This document shows positions 17,372 to 26,473 of a DNA stretch of 64,000 nt, piece by piece; positions within the stretch are counted from its first letter, which is position 1; the number at the start of each line of letters is the position of its first letter. The notes under the pieces were generated by a model. The model did not search any database. It was not told the origin of the DNA and saw nothing but the letters and a program-made list of their open reading frames with translations. Made by a program: the position numbers and the translations under genes. The stretch lies in assembly GCA_964605665.1 (NCBI GenBank), contig CAZSDP010000016.1, positions 1 to 64,000 on the forward strand, written 5' to 3'. This DNA comes from CAZSDP01 sp964605665 (GTDB lineage Bacteria; Planctomycetota; UBA8108; UBA1146).

Positions 17372-18418
17372 CTAGGTCCCGGGAGAATCGGTAGCATCCT
17401 CCGATTGCTGATTCGCCGCGATCGCCGCGACCATCGAGTCATGCACTTGGGTCGTGAGCATCTCTCTCGCCCAGCGGATTGCGTTGGCAACCGCCATCGC
17501 GTCAGAGCGACCATGTCCGATAATTGAGTTTCCATCGATCCCGAGCAACGGTGCTCCACCATACTCGGCGTAGTGATAGCGAGCAGCAAACTGCTTCAGT
17601 CGATCTCCGATCGCGCTACCACCTTCAGCGGGAACCTCTTCGAAGAGGTGACGGACCTCCGAAAACACAGCTCTCAGCAATCGCTCCGAGAGTCCCTCTG
17701 AAGTTTTCAGGACGATGTTTCCAACAAATCCATCGCAGACGATGACATCGCAGTCGCCGCTGAAAATATCACCGCCTTCAACGTTGCCGATGACATTGAG
17801 CTGTGAGCCCTGCAGAAGTTCGCGGGTCTCTTTGACCAGAGCATTCCCCTTTTGCTCTTCCTCACCGATATTCAGGAGGCCGACCTTGGGTGATTCAACC
17901 CCATAGACTTTAGTGATGAACTCTGCGGCCAACACCGCGTATTGGAAGAGGTGGATCGGCTTGCAAGCGACATTGGCTCCGACGTCGATCAGCATTGCGG
18001 GACGACTCTGGTGTGGGAGAGGAACCGCCACGGAGATCCCTGCCCGGCGAACACCGGGAAGTAGACCGAGGCCCATCGTGCTGGCAGCGACCATCGCGCC
18101 GGTGTTTCCGGCGGAGAAGATCGCCTCGACTTGACCCTCTTTGTGAATGTGGACCAGCCGACGCAATGAAGAGTCCGGTTTCTTCCTGAGAGCTTCGACG
18201 GGGCTCTCGTGCATCTCGATCGCCTGACTGGCAGGGACGATCTCGATGCGGTCGCGATCGACGTCGTACTGAGAGAGTTGCTCCTCGATCTCTTCGGGAA
18301 CTCCTACGAGATGGAGTTCGAGATCGTCAAATCGAGACAAGGCATCGACCGCGCCAGCGATCGTGACCACTGGCCCGTGGTCACCTCCCATAACGTCGAG
18401 ACCAATGCGATTGCTCAT
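17372..18418 (-). CDS. plsX: Phosphate acyltransferase PlsX
   Basis: Makes acyl-phosphate from acyl-ACP for phospholipid synthesis. The 348-residue sequence begins RIGLDVMGGDHGP, the PlsX hallmark, and continues with SAGNTGAMVA, LIDVGANVACKP, LLNIGEEEQKGN, VCDGFVGNIVLKTSEG and GAPLLGIDG, all conserved blocks of the family. It sits downstream of rpmF in the common rpmF-plsX arrangement, though separated by 308 bp. Confidence 0.96.
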   Translation of the reverse strand: MSNRIGLDVMGGDHGPVVTIAGAVDALSRFDDLELHLVGVPEEIEEQLSQYDVDRDRIEIVPASQAIEMHESPVEALRKKPDSSLRRLVHIHKEGQVEAIFSAGNTGAMVAASTMGLGLLPGVRRAGISVAVPLPHQSRPAMLIDVGANVACKPIHLFQYAVLAAEFITKVYGVESPKVGLLNIGEEEQKGNALVKETRELLQGSQLNVIGNVEGGDIFSGDCDVIVCDGFVGNIVLKTSEGLSERLLRAVFSEVRHLFEEVPAEGGSAIGDRLKQFAARYHYAEYGGAPLLGIDGNSIIGHGRSDAMAVANAIRWAREMLTTQVHDSMVAAIAANQQSEDATDSPGT

Positions 18419-18726
18419 TCAGAACTTTCGGGTGGAGCGACTGAAATCAGAAGATGCCGAGACTGCAAACGGAGCGAACTTCGGTCGAGCAGCAAAGTGT
18501 GAGCTGGCTAAGTTAGCGCCCAGTCTTCGCGAACCCCGACTTCAACAACTAAGGCTCAATACCACGATGACACCGCGGAACGACAATCGGAAGGGATAAG
18601 ACCCAAGCGAGCTTCGGTTCAGTGAAACCAAAGACCGCTCGAAAGCCCCCCAGAAAGCGGAAGCTCACACGATGAAAAATCGGAAGTGGAGCCCGAAGTG
18701 AACCGAGAACGAGTCGGTACTCTGAA
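18419..18726 (-). other. rpmF-plsX spacer
   Basis: About 308 bp on the transcribed strand between two co-directional genes. I see no coding sequence, no convincing promoter and no strong hairpin. Confidence 0.5.
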
Positions 18727-18909
18727 TCAGAACCCGTCGACCGGGAGCAATACCTTGCCTCGGTAATGTCCGCAGTTCTCACAGATGGAGTGGGTGAGAT
18801 TCCAGGCATTGCAACGCGGGCAGCGGATGCGTTGGGTTTCTTTCAATGCATCGTGTGCGCGGCGCATTCTCTTTCGCGACTGCGACGTTCTTCTTTGGGG
18901 TACCGCCAT
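18727..18909 (-). CDS. rpmF: Ribosomal protein bL32
   Basis: A 60-residue basic protein of the 50S subunit. The start MAVPQRRTSQSRKRMRR is the typical L32 N-terminus, and the C-terminal half has four cysteines (CPRC and CENC) of the zinc-binding form. It heads the lipid synthesis operon; the YceD-like gene (DUF177) that often precedes rpmF was not found in the 309 bp upstream. A good promoter lies about 130 bp upstream. Confidence 0.96.
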   Translation of the reverse strand: MAVPQRRTSQSRKRMRRAHDALKETQRIRCPRCNAWNLTHSICENCGHYRGKVLLPVDGF

Positions 18910-19218
18910 TGCTCGTCTCCGGTCAGTACGGGGTCGTCTTCAACATGTCCACGCGGGTGACCGCGACGCCGGTCCATTCCGGCGAGCATGGAGCAAAGGG
19001 AACGCCCCACGGTCCTTCATTTAGGAAGGAAGAATGGAGGAGTCTAGCAACCGGCCCGAGGGGGTCAAGGGGATCGTAGCCGCGGAAATCGGCTCTTCAG
19101 CCCGAATTTGGTCAAAAACGGCCAACAATGGCGAATCTGAGAAGGGGGAAGGAACGCCCGAACTCCCGCAGATACGGTGAACGCAGCGACGAAAGTCTCC
19201 TGCACCAGAGCGCGGATC
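18910..19218 (-). other. alaS-rpmF intergenic region
   Basis: Carries the probable promoter of the rpmF-plsX-fab operon and no supported gene. No clear alaS terminator is visible. Confidence 0.5.
19041..19068 (-). promoter_or_regulatory. Probable sigma-70 promoter of rpmF-plsX-fab operon
   Basis: On the minus strand TTGACC, 16 bp, TAGACT (-35 at 19063-19068, -10 at 19041-19046). Five and four consensus matches. The rpmF start codon is about 130 bp downstream. Confidence 0.55.
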
Positions 19219-21879
19219 TCAGCAATCAACTCCCAGCTGCTCAGCGAGGGTGTTGCCCATCGCCGACACCGCTTCAGGGAACTTGGAGGCATCTTTCCCG
19301 CCAGCTTGAGCGAGCTCGGGACGGCCGCCACCCCCACCGCCGAGGATTTTTGCTCCGACCCCCGCAATCTTGCCGCAGTGGACAACCCCCTTGCCGACCG
19401 CATCGGAGACCCCGACGATAAAGCGCACCCCGTCTTCACCCTGACTCGCCAGCACGAAGACGGTCCGCTCGCTGCGACGCTTGAGAGCATCTCCAACTCG
19501 AAGGAGCTCCTCCTGGGGGGCATCGCCCCAAATCGCCGCCACGAACTCCAAGTCGCCCACCGAGCGACGCTCTCCGTGACCGTCGTCGAGTTCCTTCAGC
19601 AGGTCGCGCTGACCCGCTTTCCCTTTTCCGTCTCGAAGCGACTTGAGCTCGGTCAGCATCGCCTCCACTCGGTCGCCGATCTCCTCGCGGCGCACCTTGA
19701 GCCGTCCCGCCAATTCTTGGAGCAATTCACTGTCGTCGCGAATTCGACGGTCGCTGCCTCGGCCGCTGAGCGCTTCGACGCGGCGAACACCGGAGGAAAC
19801 CGACCCCTCGCCGATAACCTGGAATGCACCGATCTCTCCAGTGCGCTCGCAGTGGGTGCCACCACACAACTCGATCGAATTCAAAGGCTCTGCTGAAAAG
19901 GTGGGCCCACCGGGGATTGAAACGACGCGTACCCGGTCACCATACTTTTCACCGAAGAGTGCCATCGCTCCTTGCGCTCGAGCATCCTCTAAGGGGACAT
20001 TCGCCTCGATCAGGACTGGGGCATCCGCCCTCACCCACTCTTGAACCAGACTCTCCACTTCACGGATCTGCTCCGGGGTGATCTTCTCGTAGTGGCTGAC
20101 ATCGAATCGAAGTCGGTCGGGTGCGACGAGGGATCCCTTCTGTGCCACATGAGTCCCCACCACCGCCCTGAGAGCAGAATGCAGCAGATGGGTCGCGGTA
20201 TGGTTTCGGACGATGTCATCTCTTCTCAGCTGATCCACTTCTGACTGAACATTGACGCCTGCTCGCGCCAATTCGGGATCGCCCGCAATCCACTGAGCAA
20301 TGTGGATATAGACATCATCTTGCTTCTGAACATCCTTGACGTGGAATTCAAAGCCGTCCCCTTCGATTTTGCCGGTGTCGCAAACCTGCCCACCAGACTC
20401 CCCATAGAAGGGAGTACGGTCGAGAATGAAGCGCCAATCGCCACCCTCGATCTGGTCCACGTGACAAATCGCGGCCTCCGCGACGAGAAGACCGTAGCCG
20501 AGAAACTCCGTTGGTTCCCCGAGCTCACCGGCCTCCGGCCCCGCGCCACCTTGCTCTGCCGCGGCGAAACTCTTGCTCGCCCGAGAGCGCTCTCGCTGCT
20601 CCTGCATTCGCACATCGAATCCCGCTCGATCGACGGAGAAATCCTGTTCGCGTGCCATCTGCTCCGTCAAGTCGATGGGAAATCCGCAGCTGTCGTGAAG
20701 AAAGAAGGCAGCATCAGCAGGAAAAGTGGTCTGTTTCTCTTTCTGCATCCCGGCAACTTCCGACTCGAATCTCTGCATGCCAGTCTTGAGCGTGCGTCCG
20801 AACTGTTCTTCCTCGTTCCCGATCAACTTCTCGATCAGGGCTTGCTGCGCCCTCAATTCGGGAAACGCATCCCCCATCTCAGCGACGAGATGGGGAACCA
20901 AGCTGGCGATGAATGGTCGCTCCTGACCGAGCTGATAACCGTAGCGCGCAGCGCGACGCAGTATCCGACGCAGAACATATCCACGGTCTTCATTTGAAGG
21001 GTATGCGCCATCCGCAATCGAAAAGGACAAGCTTCGTAGATGGTCTGAAATCACCCGATGAGGGGTACCGCTGGGCCCTTCATCGTAGGGACGATCTGTG
21101 ACCTCCGCGATGCGCTCGATGATGCCTCGCAGCAAATCGGTGTCGTAGACCGAATCCTTTTGTTGCATCAGTTGGGTCATTCTCTCGAGACCCATTCCCG
21201 TATCGATGCTCGGCTTCGGCAGTGGACTCCGACTCCCATCTGGATGCTGCTCGTACTGCATGAAGACGAGGTTCCAGAATTCGAGCCAGCGATCGCAATC
21301 GCATACGCCCAGGGCACATTTCGATCCGCACGAGTGCTGATCACCGCGATCAAAGTGAATCTCCGAACACGGTCCACACGGCCCGACATCGCCCATCGAC
21401 CAGAAGTTGTCTTTCTCACCCAAACCGAGAATTCGGTCTGGATCGACCCCCACTTTGTCTCGCCAAATCTCGCGCGCCTCATCGTCTTCATGATAAACGG
21501 TGATCCAGAGGTGAACTGGATCGAGACCGAACTGATTCGTGACGAGGTCCCATGCCCAGGTACAGGCTTCTTCCTTGAAGTAGTCGCCGAAGGAGAAATT
21601 CCCCAGCATTTCGAAGAAGGTCAGGTGACGCTTGGTATATCCGACATTCTCCAGGTCATTGTGCTTCCCTCCGGCGCGGATGCACTTCTGGGTCGTTGTC
21701 GCGCGAGAGTAGTCGCGAACTTCCTGCCCGGTAAAGATCGCCTTGAACTGATTCATCCCCGCATTTGCAAAGAGCAGGGTTGGATCGTCATGAGGCACGA
21801 CGGGGCTGGAAGGAACCACGGTGTGACCGTGTTCTGCGAAGTAGTCGAGAAAAGTAGAGCGGATTTCAGCAACACGCAT
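19219..21879 (-). CDS. alaS: Alanyl-tRNA synthetase
   Basis: Charges tRNA-Ala. The 886-residue protein has the class II catalytic core at the N-terminus (FANAGMNQFK, TTTQKCIRAGGKHNDLENVG, FEMLGNFSFGDYFK), the editing domain with metal ligands HTATHLLH and CGGTHCERTGEIG, and the C-terminal DHHA1-type C-Ala domain with the Gly-rich GGGGGGRPELAQAGGKD. All main sites are intact and the length is standard. It follows the PfkB kinase gene by 113 bp on the same strand. Confidence 0.98.
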   Translation of the reverse strand: MRVAEIRSTFLDYFAEHGHTVVPSSPVVPHDDPTLLFANAGMNQFKAIFTGQEVRDYSRATTTQKCIRAGGKHNDLENVGYTKRHLTFFEMLGNFSFGDYFKEEACTWAWDLVTNQFGLDPVHLWITVYHEDDEAREIWRDKVGVDPDRILGLGEKDNFWSMGDVGPCGPCSEIHFDRGDQHSCGSKCALGVCDCDRWLEFWNLVFMQYEQHPDGSRSPLPKPSIDTGMGLERMTQLMQQKDSVYDTDLLRGIIERIAEVTDRPYDEGPSGTPHRVISDHLRSLSFSIADGAYPSNEDRGYVLRRILRRAARYGYQLGQERPFIASLVPHLVAEMGDAFPELRAQQALIEKLIGNEEEQFGRTLKTGMQRFESEVAGMQKEKQTTFPADAAFFLHDSCGFPIDLTEQMAREQDFSVDRAGFDVRMQEQRERSRASKSFAAAEQGGAGPEAGELGEPTEFLGYGLLVAEAAICHVDQIEGGDWRFILDRTPFYGESGGQVCDTGKIEGDGFEFHVKDVQKQDDVYIHIAQWIAGDPELARAGVNVQSEVDQLRRDDIVRNHTATHLLHSALRAVVGTHVAQKGSLVAPDRLRFDVSHYEKITPEQIREVESLVQEWVRADAPVLIEANVPLEDARAQGAMALFGEKYGDRVRVVSIPGGPTFSAEPLNSIELCGGTHCERTGEIGAFQVIGEGSVSSGVRRVEALSGRGSDRRIRDDSELLQELAGRLKVRREEIGDRVEAMLTELKSLRDGKGKAGQRDLLKELDDGHGERRSVGDLEFVAAIWGDAPQEELLRVGDALKRRSERTVFVLASQGEDGVRFIVGVSDAVGKGVVHCGKIAGVGAKILGGGGGGRPELAQAGGKDASKFPEAVSAMGNTLAEQLGVDC

Positions 21880-21992
21880 CTCTTACATCTTCCGAATTGG
21901 AGAAGCGACGGTTCGGCATCGCGATCAGGGCTGCCCATGCCAACCCCGCTATTTTCAAGATCTTCAACTCTTCGACTAAGGCTGGGTCAGGA

Positions 21993-22922
21993 TCAAGGAC
22001 TGGTGGGCGCGTTGATTCCCGCTAACTGCAGCATACTCCGATACTCATCGAATCGAGCTCGAAGCGCATCCTGAGTTGCTTGCAAGATGCCATGCACCCC
22101 GAATTGTTCGCAGCAGAAGCTCGCAGTGACCGTACCCCAGGCAACCCCACTCTTGATCGTCTCGAGATCGACCTCTTGCTGTTTCGCAAGGAAGCCCATC
22201 AATCCGCCAGCGAAGGAGTCACCGGCCCCAGTGGGATCGATCACTTCGGCAAGAGGGTATGCTGGAAGTACGATCTGTCCATCGCGATGGATGATCATCG
22301 AGCCATGCTCGCCCTTCTTGATCACGACATAACTCAGCCCTTTGGCGAGAATCTTCTGTCCCGCCCTTACCAAGTTTCGCTCATCGGCAAGGAGCATCGC
22401 TTCTTGGTCATTCAGCACCAAGCCATCGAGCCGCGGAAGTAGATCGAGAAGAGATTGTTGGGTAGTTTGAATCCAGAGATCCATCGTGTCCGCGAGGACG
22501 AAGGGAGAGCGATCGAGCTGATCGAGAACACTGGCCTGGGTGACTGGAGGGCCATTCCCCAAAAATAGGAAACCAGCATCGCGGTAACTCGCCGGGACCT
22601 TTGGCTCGAAGTCCTGGAAAACATTGAGCTCGACCGAGAGTGTCTCCCGCTGATTCATATCTTCGAAGTACTCACCGGTCCAACGGAAGGTCTTTCCGCC
22701 GGTGACCACTTCGAGTCCGGTCAAATCGACTCCGCGCGACTGGAGCAAATCGATATGCTCCTGCGGAAAGTCATTACCGATCACCCCCACCAACTGAACC
22801 GGAGAGAAAAGGGCAGCAGCGAGCGAGAAGTGAACGGCGGAGCCGCCGAGGGCATCGTCGAGATGACCACCGGGGGTCTTGATGCTATCGAAGGCAACGG
22901 AACCGACGACCACCAGCGACAT
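21993..22922 (-). CDS. PfkB-family carbohydrate/nucleoside kinase
   Basis: A 309-residue ribokinase-superfamily kinase. It has the N-terminal GG substrate motif in DALGGSAVHFSLAAAL and the C-terminal catalytic signature DPTGAGDSFAGG with its catalytic Asp. The N-terminus (SLVVVGSVAFDSIKTPGG) resembles a subgroup of adenosine kinase-like PfkB proteins common in many phyla. The true substrate cannot be read from sequence. The ATG at 22922 has a clear AAGGAG; the frame is open further upstream, across the end of xseB, but that part is not conserved. It lies 49 bp after xseB. Confidence 0.9.
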   Translation of the reverse strand: MSLVVVGSVAFDSIKTPGGHLDDALGGSAVHFSLAAALFSPVQLVGVIGNDFPQEHIDLLQSRGVDLTGLEVVTGGKTFRWTGEYFEDMNQRETLSVELNVFQDFEPKVPASYRDAGFLFLGNGPPVTQASVLDQLDRSPFVLADTMDLWIQTTQQSLLDLLPRLDGLVLNDQEAMLLADERNLVRAGQKILAKGLSYVVIKKGEHGSMIIHRDGQIVLPAYPLAEVIDPTGAGDSFAGGLMGFLAKQQEVDLETIKSGVAWGTVTASFCCEQFGVHGILQATQDALRARFDEYRSMLQLAGINAPTSP

Positions 22923-22971
22923 TTGATACTCCTTGTATCTTTTCAGGCAACTCTTGCCGAGTGACGACGTG

Positions 22972-23223
22972 TCAATCTTCCGAAGCTTCATCTTCAGCTT
23001 CACTCGACTCGCCTTCGACAGTGCGAGCCAAGTCCCGAGTCACTTTCTCGACCCGCATCTCCGCCGACCGAAGGCGGTCAGAACAGAACCGAATCAACTC
23101 TGCCGCACGCTCGAGGCGTGTCGCAAGTTCATCGATATCAACTTCGGTCTCTTCGTCGATCGCGGTGAGAATCGACTCGATCTCAGCAGCAGACTCACGA
23201 TAGGAGAGCTTCTTCTTTGCCAT
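22972..23223 (-). CDS. xseB: Exodeoxyribonuclease VII small subunit
   Basis: An 83-residue helical, acidic protein. LSYRESAAEIESILTAID and the following ELATRLERAAELIRFCSDRL match the XseB family pattern (F.E...LE.IV..LE, then L......G..L...C...L). It binds XseA to form the single-strand-specific exonuclease VII. The large subunit gene is 6.7 kb away in this window rather than adjacent. It is first in the xseB-pfkB-alaS group. Confidence 0.88.
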   Translation of the reverse strand: MAKKKLSYRESAAEIESILTAIDEETEVDIDELATRLERAAELIRFCSDRLRSAEMRVEKVTRDLARTVEGESSEAEDEASED

Positions 23224-23270
23224 AGCGACTTCACCCTCCCCGAAGGCCCACCGAACGGCAGGATCAACTT

Positions 23271-23299
23271 CTCATCGGTCGGTCACTCCAACCGATGAG
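23271..23299 (-). promoter_or_regulatory. Inverted repeat upstream of xseB
   Basis: CTCATCGGT and ACCGATGAG, a perfect 9-bp inverted repeat with an 11-base spacer, about 50 bp upstream of the xseB start. It could be an operator or a leader hairpin; nothing identifies the regulator. Confidence 0.35.
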
Positions 23300-23340
23300 A
23301 TCGAGCCTACCGCGTGCAGGCTGTTCCGCAAGGCAAACGA

Positions 23341-23376
23341 CCACCCCGAACTCACTGAATCGTGAGTTCGGGGTGG
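23341..23376 (-). terminator. Strong hairpin, probable clpB terminator
   Basis: CCACCCCGAACTCAC and GTGAGTTCGGGGTGG form a perfect 15-bp stem with a 6-base loop, 30 bp past the clpB stop. The T-tract is poor (TCGTTT on the minus strand), so efficiency is uncertain. Confidence 0.6.
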
Positions 23377-23406
23377 CGAATCGCGCCTTCTTGCAAGATT
23401 TCGGAG

Positions 23407-26031
23407 TCAAGAGGCGGTCTTCTCAAGACACTCCACCTCAAAGGTCAATTGACCGTCAGCGACCCCGATCAAGACTCGCGCACCTCGATCGATGCGGCCC
23501 GAGATGATCTCACGGCCGAGCTTTGTTTCTACCGTCCGCTGCAGAAAGCGCTTCAGAGGTCTTGCTCCATAGACCGGGTCATATCCCTCACGAGCGATAA
23601 ATCCTCTCGCTTCCTCATCGAGCTGGAGCTCGATCCCTCTCTCACTCAACCTCTCACGGAGCACTTCCAACTGGAGATCGACGATCTTCTCGATCTCCAA
23701 TTCTGAAAGCGGAGAGAACATCACCGTTTCGTCGACACGGTTCAAGAACTCGGGGCGGAAGCGGTGGCGCAACTCTTTCAAGACTCCTTCGCGAGCTGCA
23801 GCAGTGATCTTCCCATCGGAGCCGATCGATTCGAGCAATCGCTCGGAACCGAGGTTCGAGGTCATGATGATCACCGTATTTTTGAAGTCGACGGTCCGCC
23901 CCTGACTGTCGGTCGCTCGACCATCGTCGAGAATCTGCAGAAGGACATTGAACACATCGGAGTGGGCTTTCTCGATCTCATCGAAGAGCACCACGCAGTA
24001 GGGGTGTCGCCGCACCGCTTCGGTGAGCTGCCCACCTTCTTCGTATCCGACATAACCGGGCGGAGCTCCGATCAGGCGTGCGGTGGAATGTTTTTCCATG
24101 TACTCACTCATGTCGAGTCGAACGATGTGTTCCTCGGAATCGAAGAGTGCGGCGGCGAGAGTCTTCGCGAGTTCCGTCTTCCCCACGCCGGTCGGGCCGA
24201 GGAAGATGAAAGAGCCGATCGGCCTCTGCGGATCCTTAATTCCCGATCGAGATCGGATCACCGCATCCGCGACTGCTTGAATTGCGTCCTCTTGACCGAT
24301 CACCCGTTCATGGAGGATTTCATCCAAGCGAAGCAACTTCTCTCGCTCCCCTTCGACGAGCCGCGTCACGGGAATCCCCGTCCAGCGAGCCACGATCTCG
24401 GCAATCTCGTCGTCGGTGACCTCTTCTCGGATCAACCGGCCATCGTTCGGCGAACTCGACTCTGAATCTTGCTCCAGCTCTTCCAGCTGACGCTCCAGGT
24501 CGGGCAGCCGGCCATGAGTCAGCTCCGCTGCACGTTCTAAGTCGTAGGCTCTCTGCGCCGCCTCGATTTGATGTCGAGTCTCCTCGATGGCTTCACGAAG
24601 GAGTCGGACTTTACCCAACGACTCTCGCTCGATTTCCCACTGAACTCTCATCCCGTCCGCTTGCGATTTCAAATCACCGAGTTCACGACGAAGCGCGTCG
24701 AGACGATCTCGACTCGAGCGATCTTTTTCACTCTTCAGCGCCGCTTCTTCGATCTCGAGCTGCATCACTCGGCGAGTGACAAGATCGAGTTCCGCCGGCA
24801 TCGAATCGATCTCGGTACGGATCATCGCGCATGCTTCGTCGACGAGATCGATCGCTTTGTCGGGAAGAAATCGATCTGAGATGTAACGGTTCGACAAGAC
24901 CGCGGCGTCCACCAAGGCTCCATCTTGAATGCGAACTCCGTGGTGAACTTCGAATCGCTCTTTCAGTCCACGCAAGATCGAAATCGTGTCTTCAACGGTG
25001 GGTGGCTCCACCATCACCGGCTGGAATCTTCGCTCGAGAGCTGCATCCTTTTCGATGTGCTTTCGATGCTCATCCAAGGTCGTGGCGCCGATGCAGTGAA
25101 GCTCTCCTCGAGCGAGCATCGGTTTCAACATGTTCCCCGCGTCGGTCGAGCCCTCCGTCTTCCCCGCTCCAACGATGGTGTGGATTTCATCGATGAAAAG
25201 AAGGATCCGGCCTTCCGATCGAGAGATCTCACCCAGTACAGCCTTGAGACGCTCTTCGAACTCACCGCGATACTTTGCGCCCGCCATCAAGGCACCCATG
25301 TCGAGAGAGAACACGATGCGATCCTTGAGCCACTCAGGTACGTCGCCGCGTACGATGCGCTGCGCTAGGCCTTCGATAATCGCCGTCTTTCCGACTCCTG
25401 GCTCCCCGATCAAGACCGGGTTGTTCTTCGTCTTTCGACTGAGGATGCGAATCACCCGTCGAATTTCATCGTCGCGGCCAATCACAGGATCGAGTCGACC
25501 GCTACGCGCCAATTCGACCAAGTCGACTCCATACTTCGCCAACGCTTCCCACGATGACTCAGGTGTCGCACTCGTGACCCTTTCGCCACCACGAACAGAC
25601 TCTAGAGAAGCGAGAAACTTCTCCCGATCGAATCCCGCTTCCCCGAAGAGACGACCGACGCCGTCCTCCGATCGGGCCAGGGCCAATATCAAATGTTCGA
25701 CCGAGACATACTCATCGCCGAGTGCTTTCATCTCGTCTTCCGCTCGCACCAAGGCGTGTTCGAAAGCACTTGTCACGTAGACTTTGTTCGCCTGGTGTCC
25801 GCCGCCTTGAACTCGGGGGCGGCGATTCAGCTCGTTCTCGAATGCGTCTCCCAGGAGCCCCGCCTCGACTCCTGCCCCGGTGAGAAGTCGTCGGACCACG
25901 CCGCTCTCTTCTTCGATCAGGGCGACCGCCAAATGGAGGTCATCCACCTCCGGATGCCCTCGGCGGAGTGCGTTCTTCTGGGCGTCTTGCACCGCTTCCG
26001 CGGATTTCTGAGTCAATCGTTGTAGGTCCAT
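23407..26031 (-). CDS. clpB: ClpB protein disaggregase
   Basis: An 874-residue Hsp100 ATPase that resolubilises aggregates with DnaK. It has the N-domain repeats (LTQKSAEAVQDAQKNA), NBD1 with Walker A GEPGVGKT and GARYRGEFEERLK-like pore loop (here GAKYRGEFEERLK), the long charged coiled-coil M-domain that separates ClpB from ClpA/ClpC, and NBD2 with Walker A GPTGVGKTELAKTLA, pore loop GAPPGYVGYEEGG and NRVDE. The ATG at 26031 has AAAGGAGG at ideal distance; the frame is open for 129 more codons upstream but this is Ser/Leu-rich non-conserved sequence. Upstream DNA lacks a recognisable CIRCE element. Confidence 0.97.
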   Translation of the reverse strand: MDLQRLTQKSAEAVQDAQKNALRRGHPEVDDLHLAVALIEEESGVVRRLLTGAGVEAGLLGDAFENELNRRPRVQGGGHQANKVYVTSAFEHALVRAEDEMKALGDEYVSVEHLILALARSEDGVGRLFGEAGFDREKFLASLESVRGGERVTSATPESSWEALAKYGVDLVELARSGRLDPVIGRDDEIRRVIRILSRKTKNNPVLIGEPGVGKTAIIEGLAQRIVRGDVPEWLKDRIVFSLDMGALMAGAKYRGEFEERLKAVLGEISRSEGRILLFIDEIHTIVGAGKTEGSTDAGNMLKPMLARGELHCIGATTLDEHRKHIEKDAALERRFQPVMVEPPTVEDTISILRGLKERFEVHHGVRIQDGALVDAAVLSNRYISDRFLPDKAIDLVDEACAMIRTEIDSMPAELDLVTRRVMQLEIEEAALKSEKDRSSRDRLDALRRELGDLKSQADGMRVQWEIERESLGKVRLLREAIEETRHQIEAAQRAYDLERAAELTHGRLPDLERQLEELEQDSESSSPNDGRLIREEVTDDEIAEIVARWTGIPVTRLVEGEREKLLRLDEILHERVIGQEDAIQAVADAVIRSRSGIKDPQRPIGSFIFLGPTGVGKTELAKTLAAALFDSEEHIVRLDMSEYMEKHSTARLIGAPPGYVGYEEGGQLTEAVRRHPYCVVLFDEIEKAHSDVFNVLLQILDDGRATDSQGRTVDFKNTVIIMTSNLGSERLLESIGSDGKITAAAREGVLKELRHRFRPEFLNRVDETVMFSPLSELEIEKIVDLQLEVLRERLSERGIELQLDEEARGFIAREGYDPVYGARPLKRFLQRTVETKLGREIISGRIDRGARVLIGVADGQLTFEVECLEKTAS

Positions 26032-26473
26032 GCTGTCCTCCTTTCGGGAACAGGCGTCCCCCGAAAAAAGGGAACGCCAGCAAGAGAATCGCATCTCGGG
26101 GGCCAACGGGAGGAAATAACCTAAGTCACTAAATAAATGGATCTTAAGGAATCTACGCCAACCCACATACCTGCCAACTTGGCGGCCCAATTTCGCAGAC
26201 ACCGCCCTAGAGGATCCCCGCGTGTGCCGAGCGCCACATTGGCAGGCGCAAGGTTGGAGGCAGAGCTGGAGGGCAGAGCTGGAGGGCAGAGCTGGAGGGC
26301 AGAGCTGGAGGGCAGAGCTGGAGGGCATCAGTTGGAGAGCATCAGTCAAGAGCGGGAAAGGTGCCCTCGTAGGGAGAGAATCACTCGCGCAGAGCTTGCT
26401 GGTCGAGAATCGAACCAACCTGAAAACACTCGCTGGAGCACAGTGACTCTTACCGTCACGTCGAGCCCCGAAT
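26032..26473. other. clpB upstream region with minisatellite
   Basis: No gene supported. Contains an AT-rich patch at about 26115-26150, likely the clpB promoter area though no standard heat-shock promoter is evident, and a 13-bp tandem repeat listed separately. Confidence 0.5.
26261..26325 (+). repeat. Five perfect 13-bp tandem repeats
   Basis: CAGAGCTGGAGGG occurs five times in a row without mismatch, flanked by degenerate partial copies on both sides (GGTTGGAGG before, CATCAGTTGGAGAG after). The unit is not a multiple of three and lies outside any supported gene. Confidence 0.95.

Noticed and set aside
26261..26325. CRISPR array
   Set aside because: The repeat units are contiguous 13-mers without spacers, and no cas gene is in the window.
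26032..26418. N-terminal extension of ClpB by 129 residues
   Set aside because: The repetitive Leu/Pro/Ser-rich sequence comes from the 13-bp repeat DNA; the internal ATG has an ideal AAAGGAGG and matches the ClpB start.
26395..26425. tRNA-like GGTTCGATTCTCGACC on the minus strand
   Set aside because: The T-arm stem does not pair and no anticodon or acceptor stem could be built around it.
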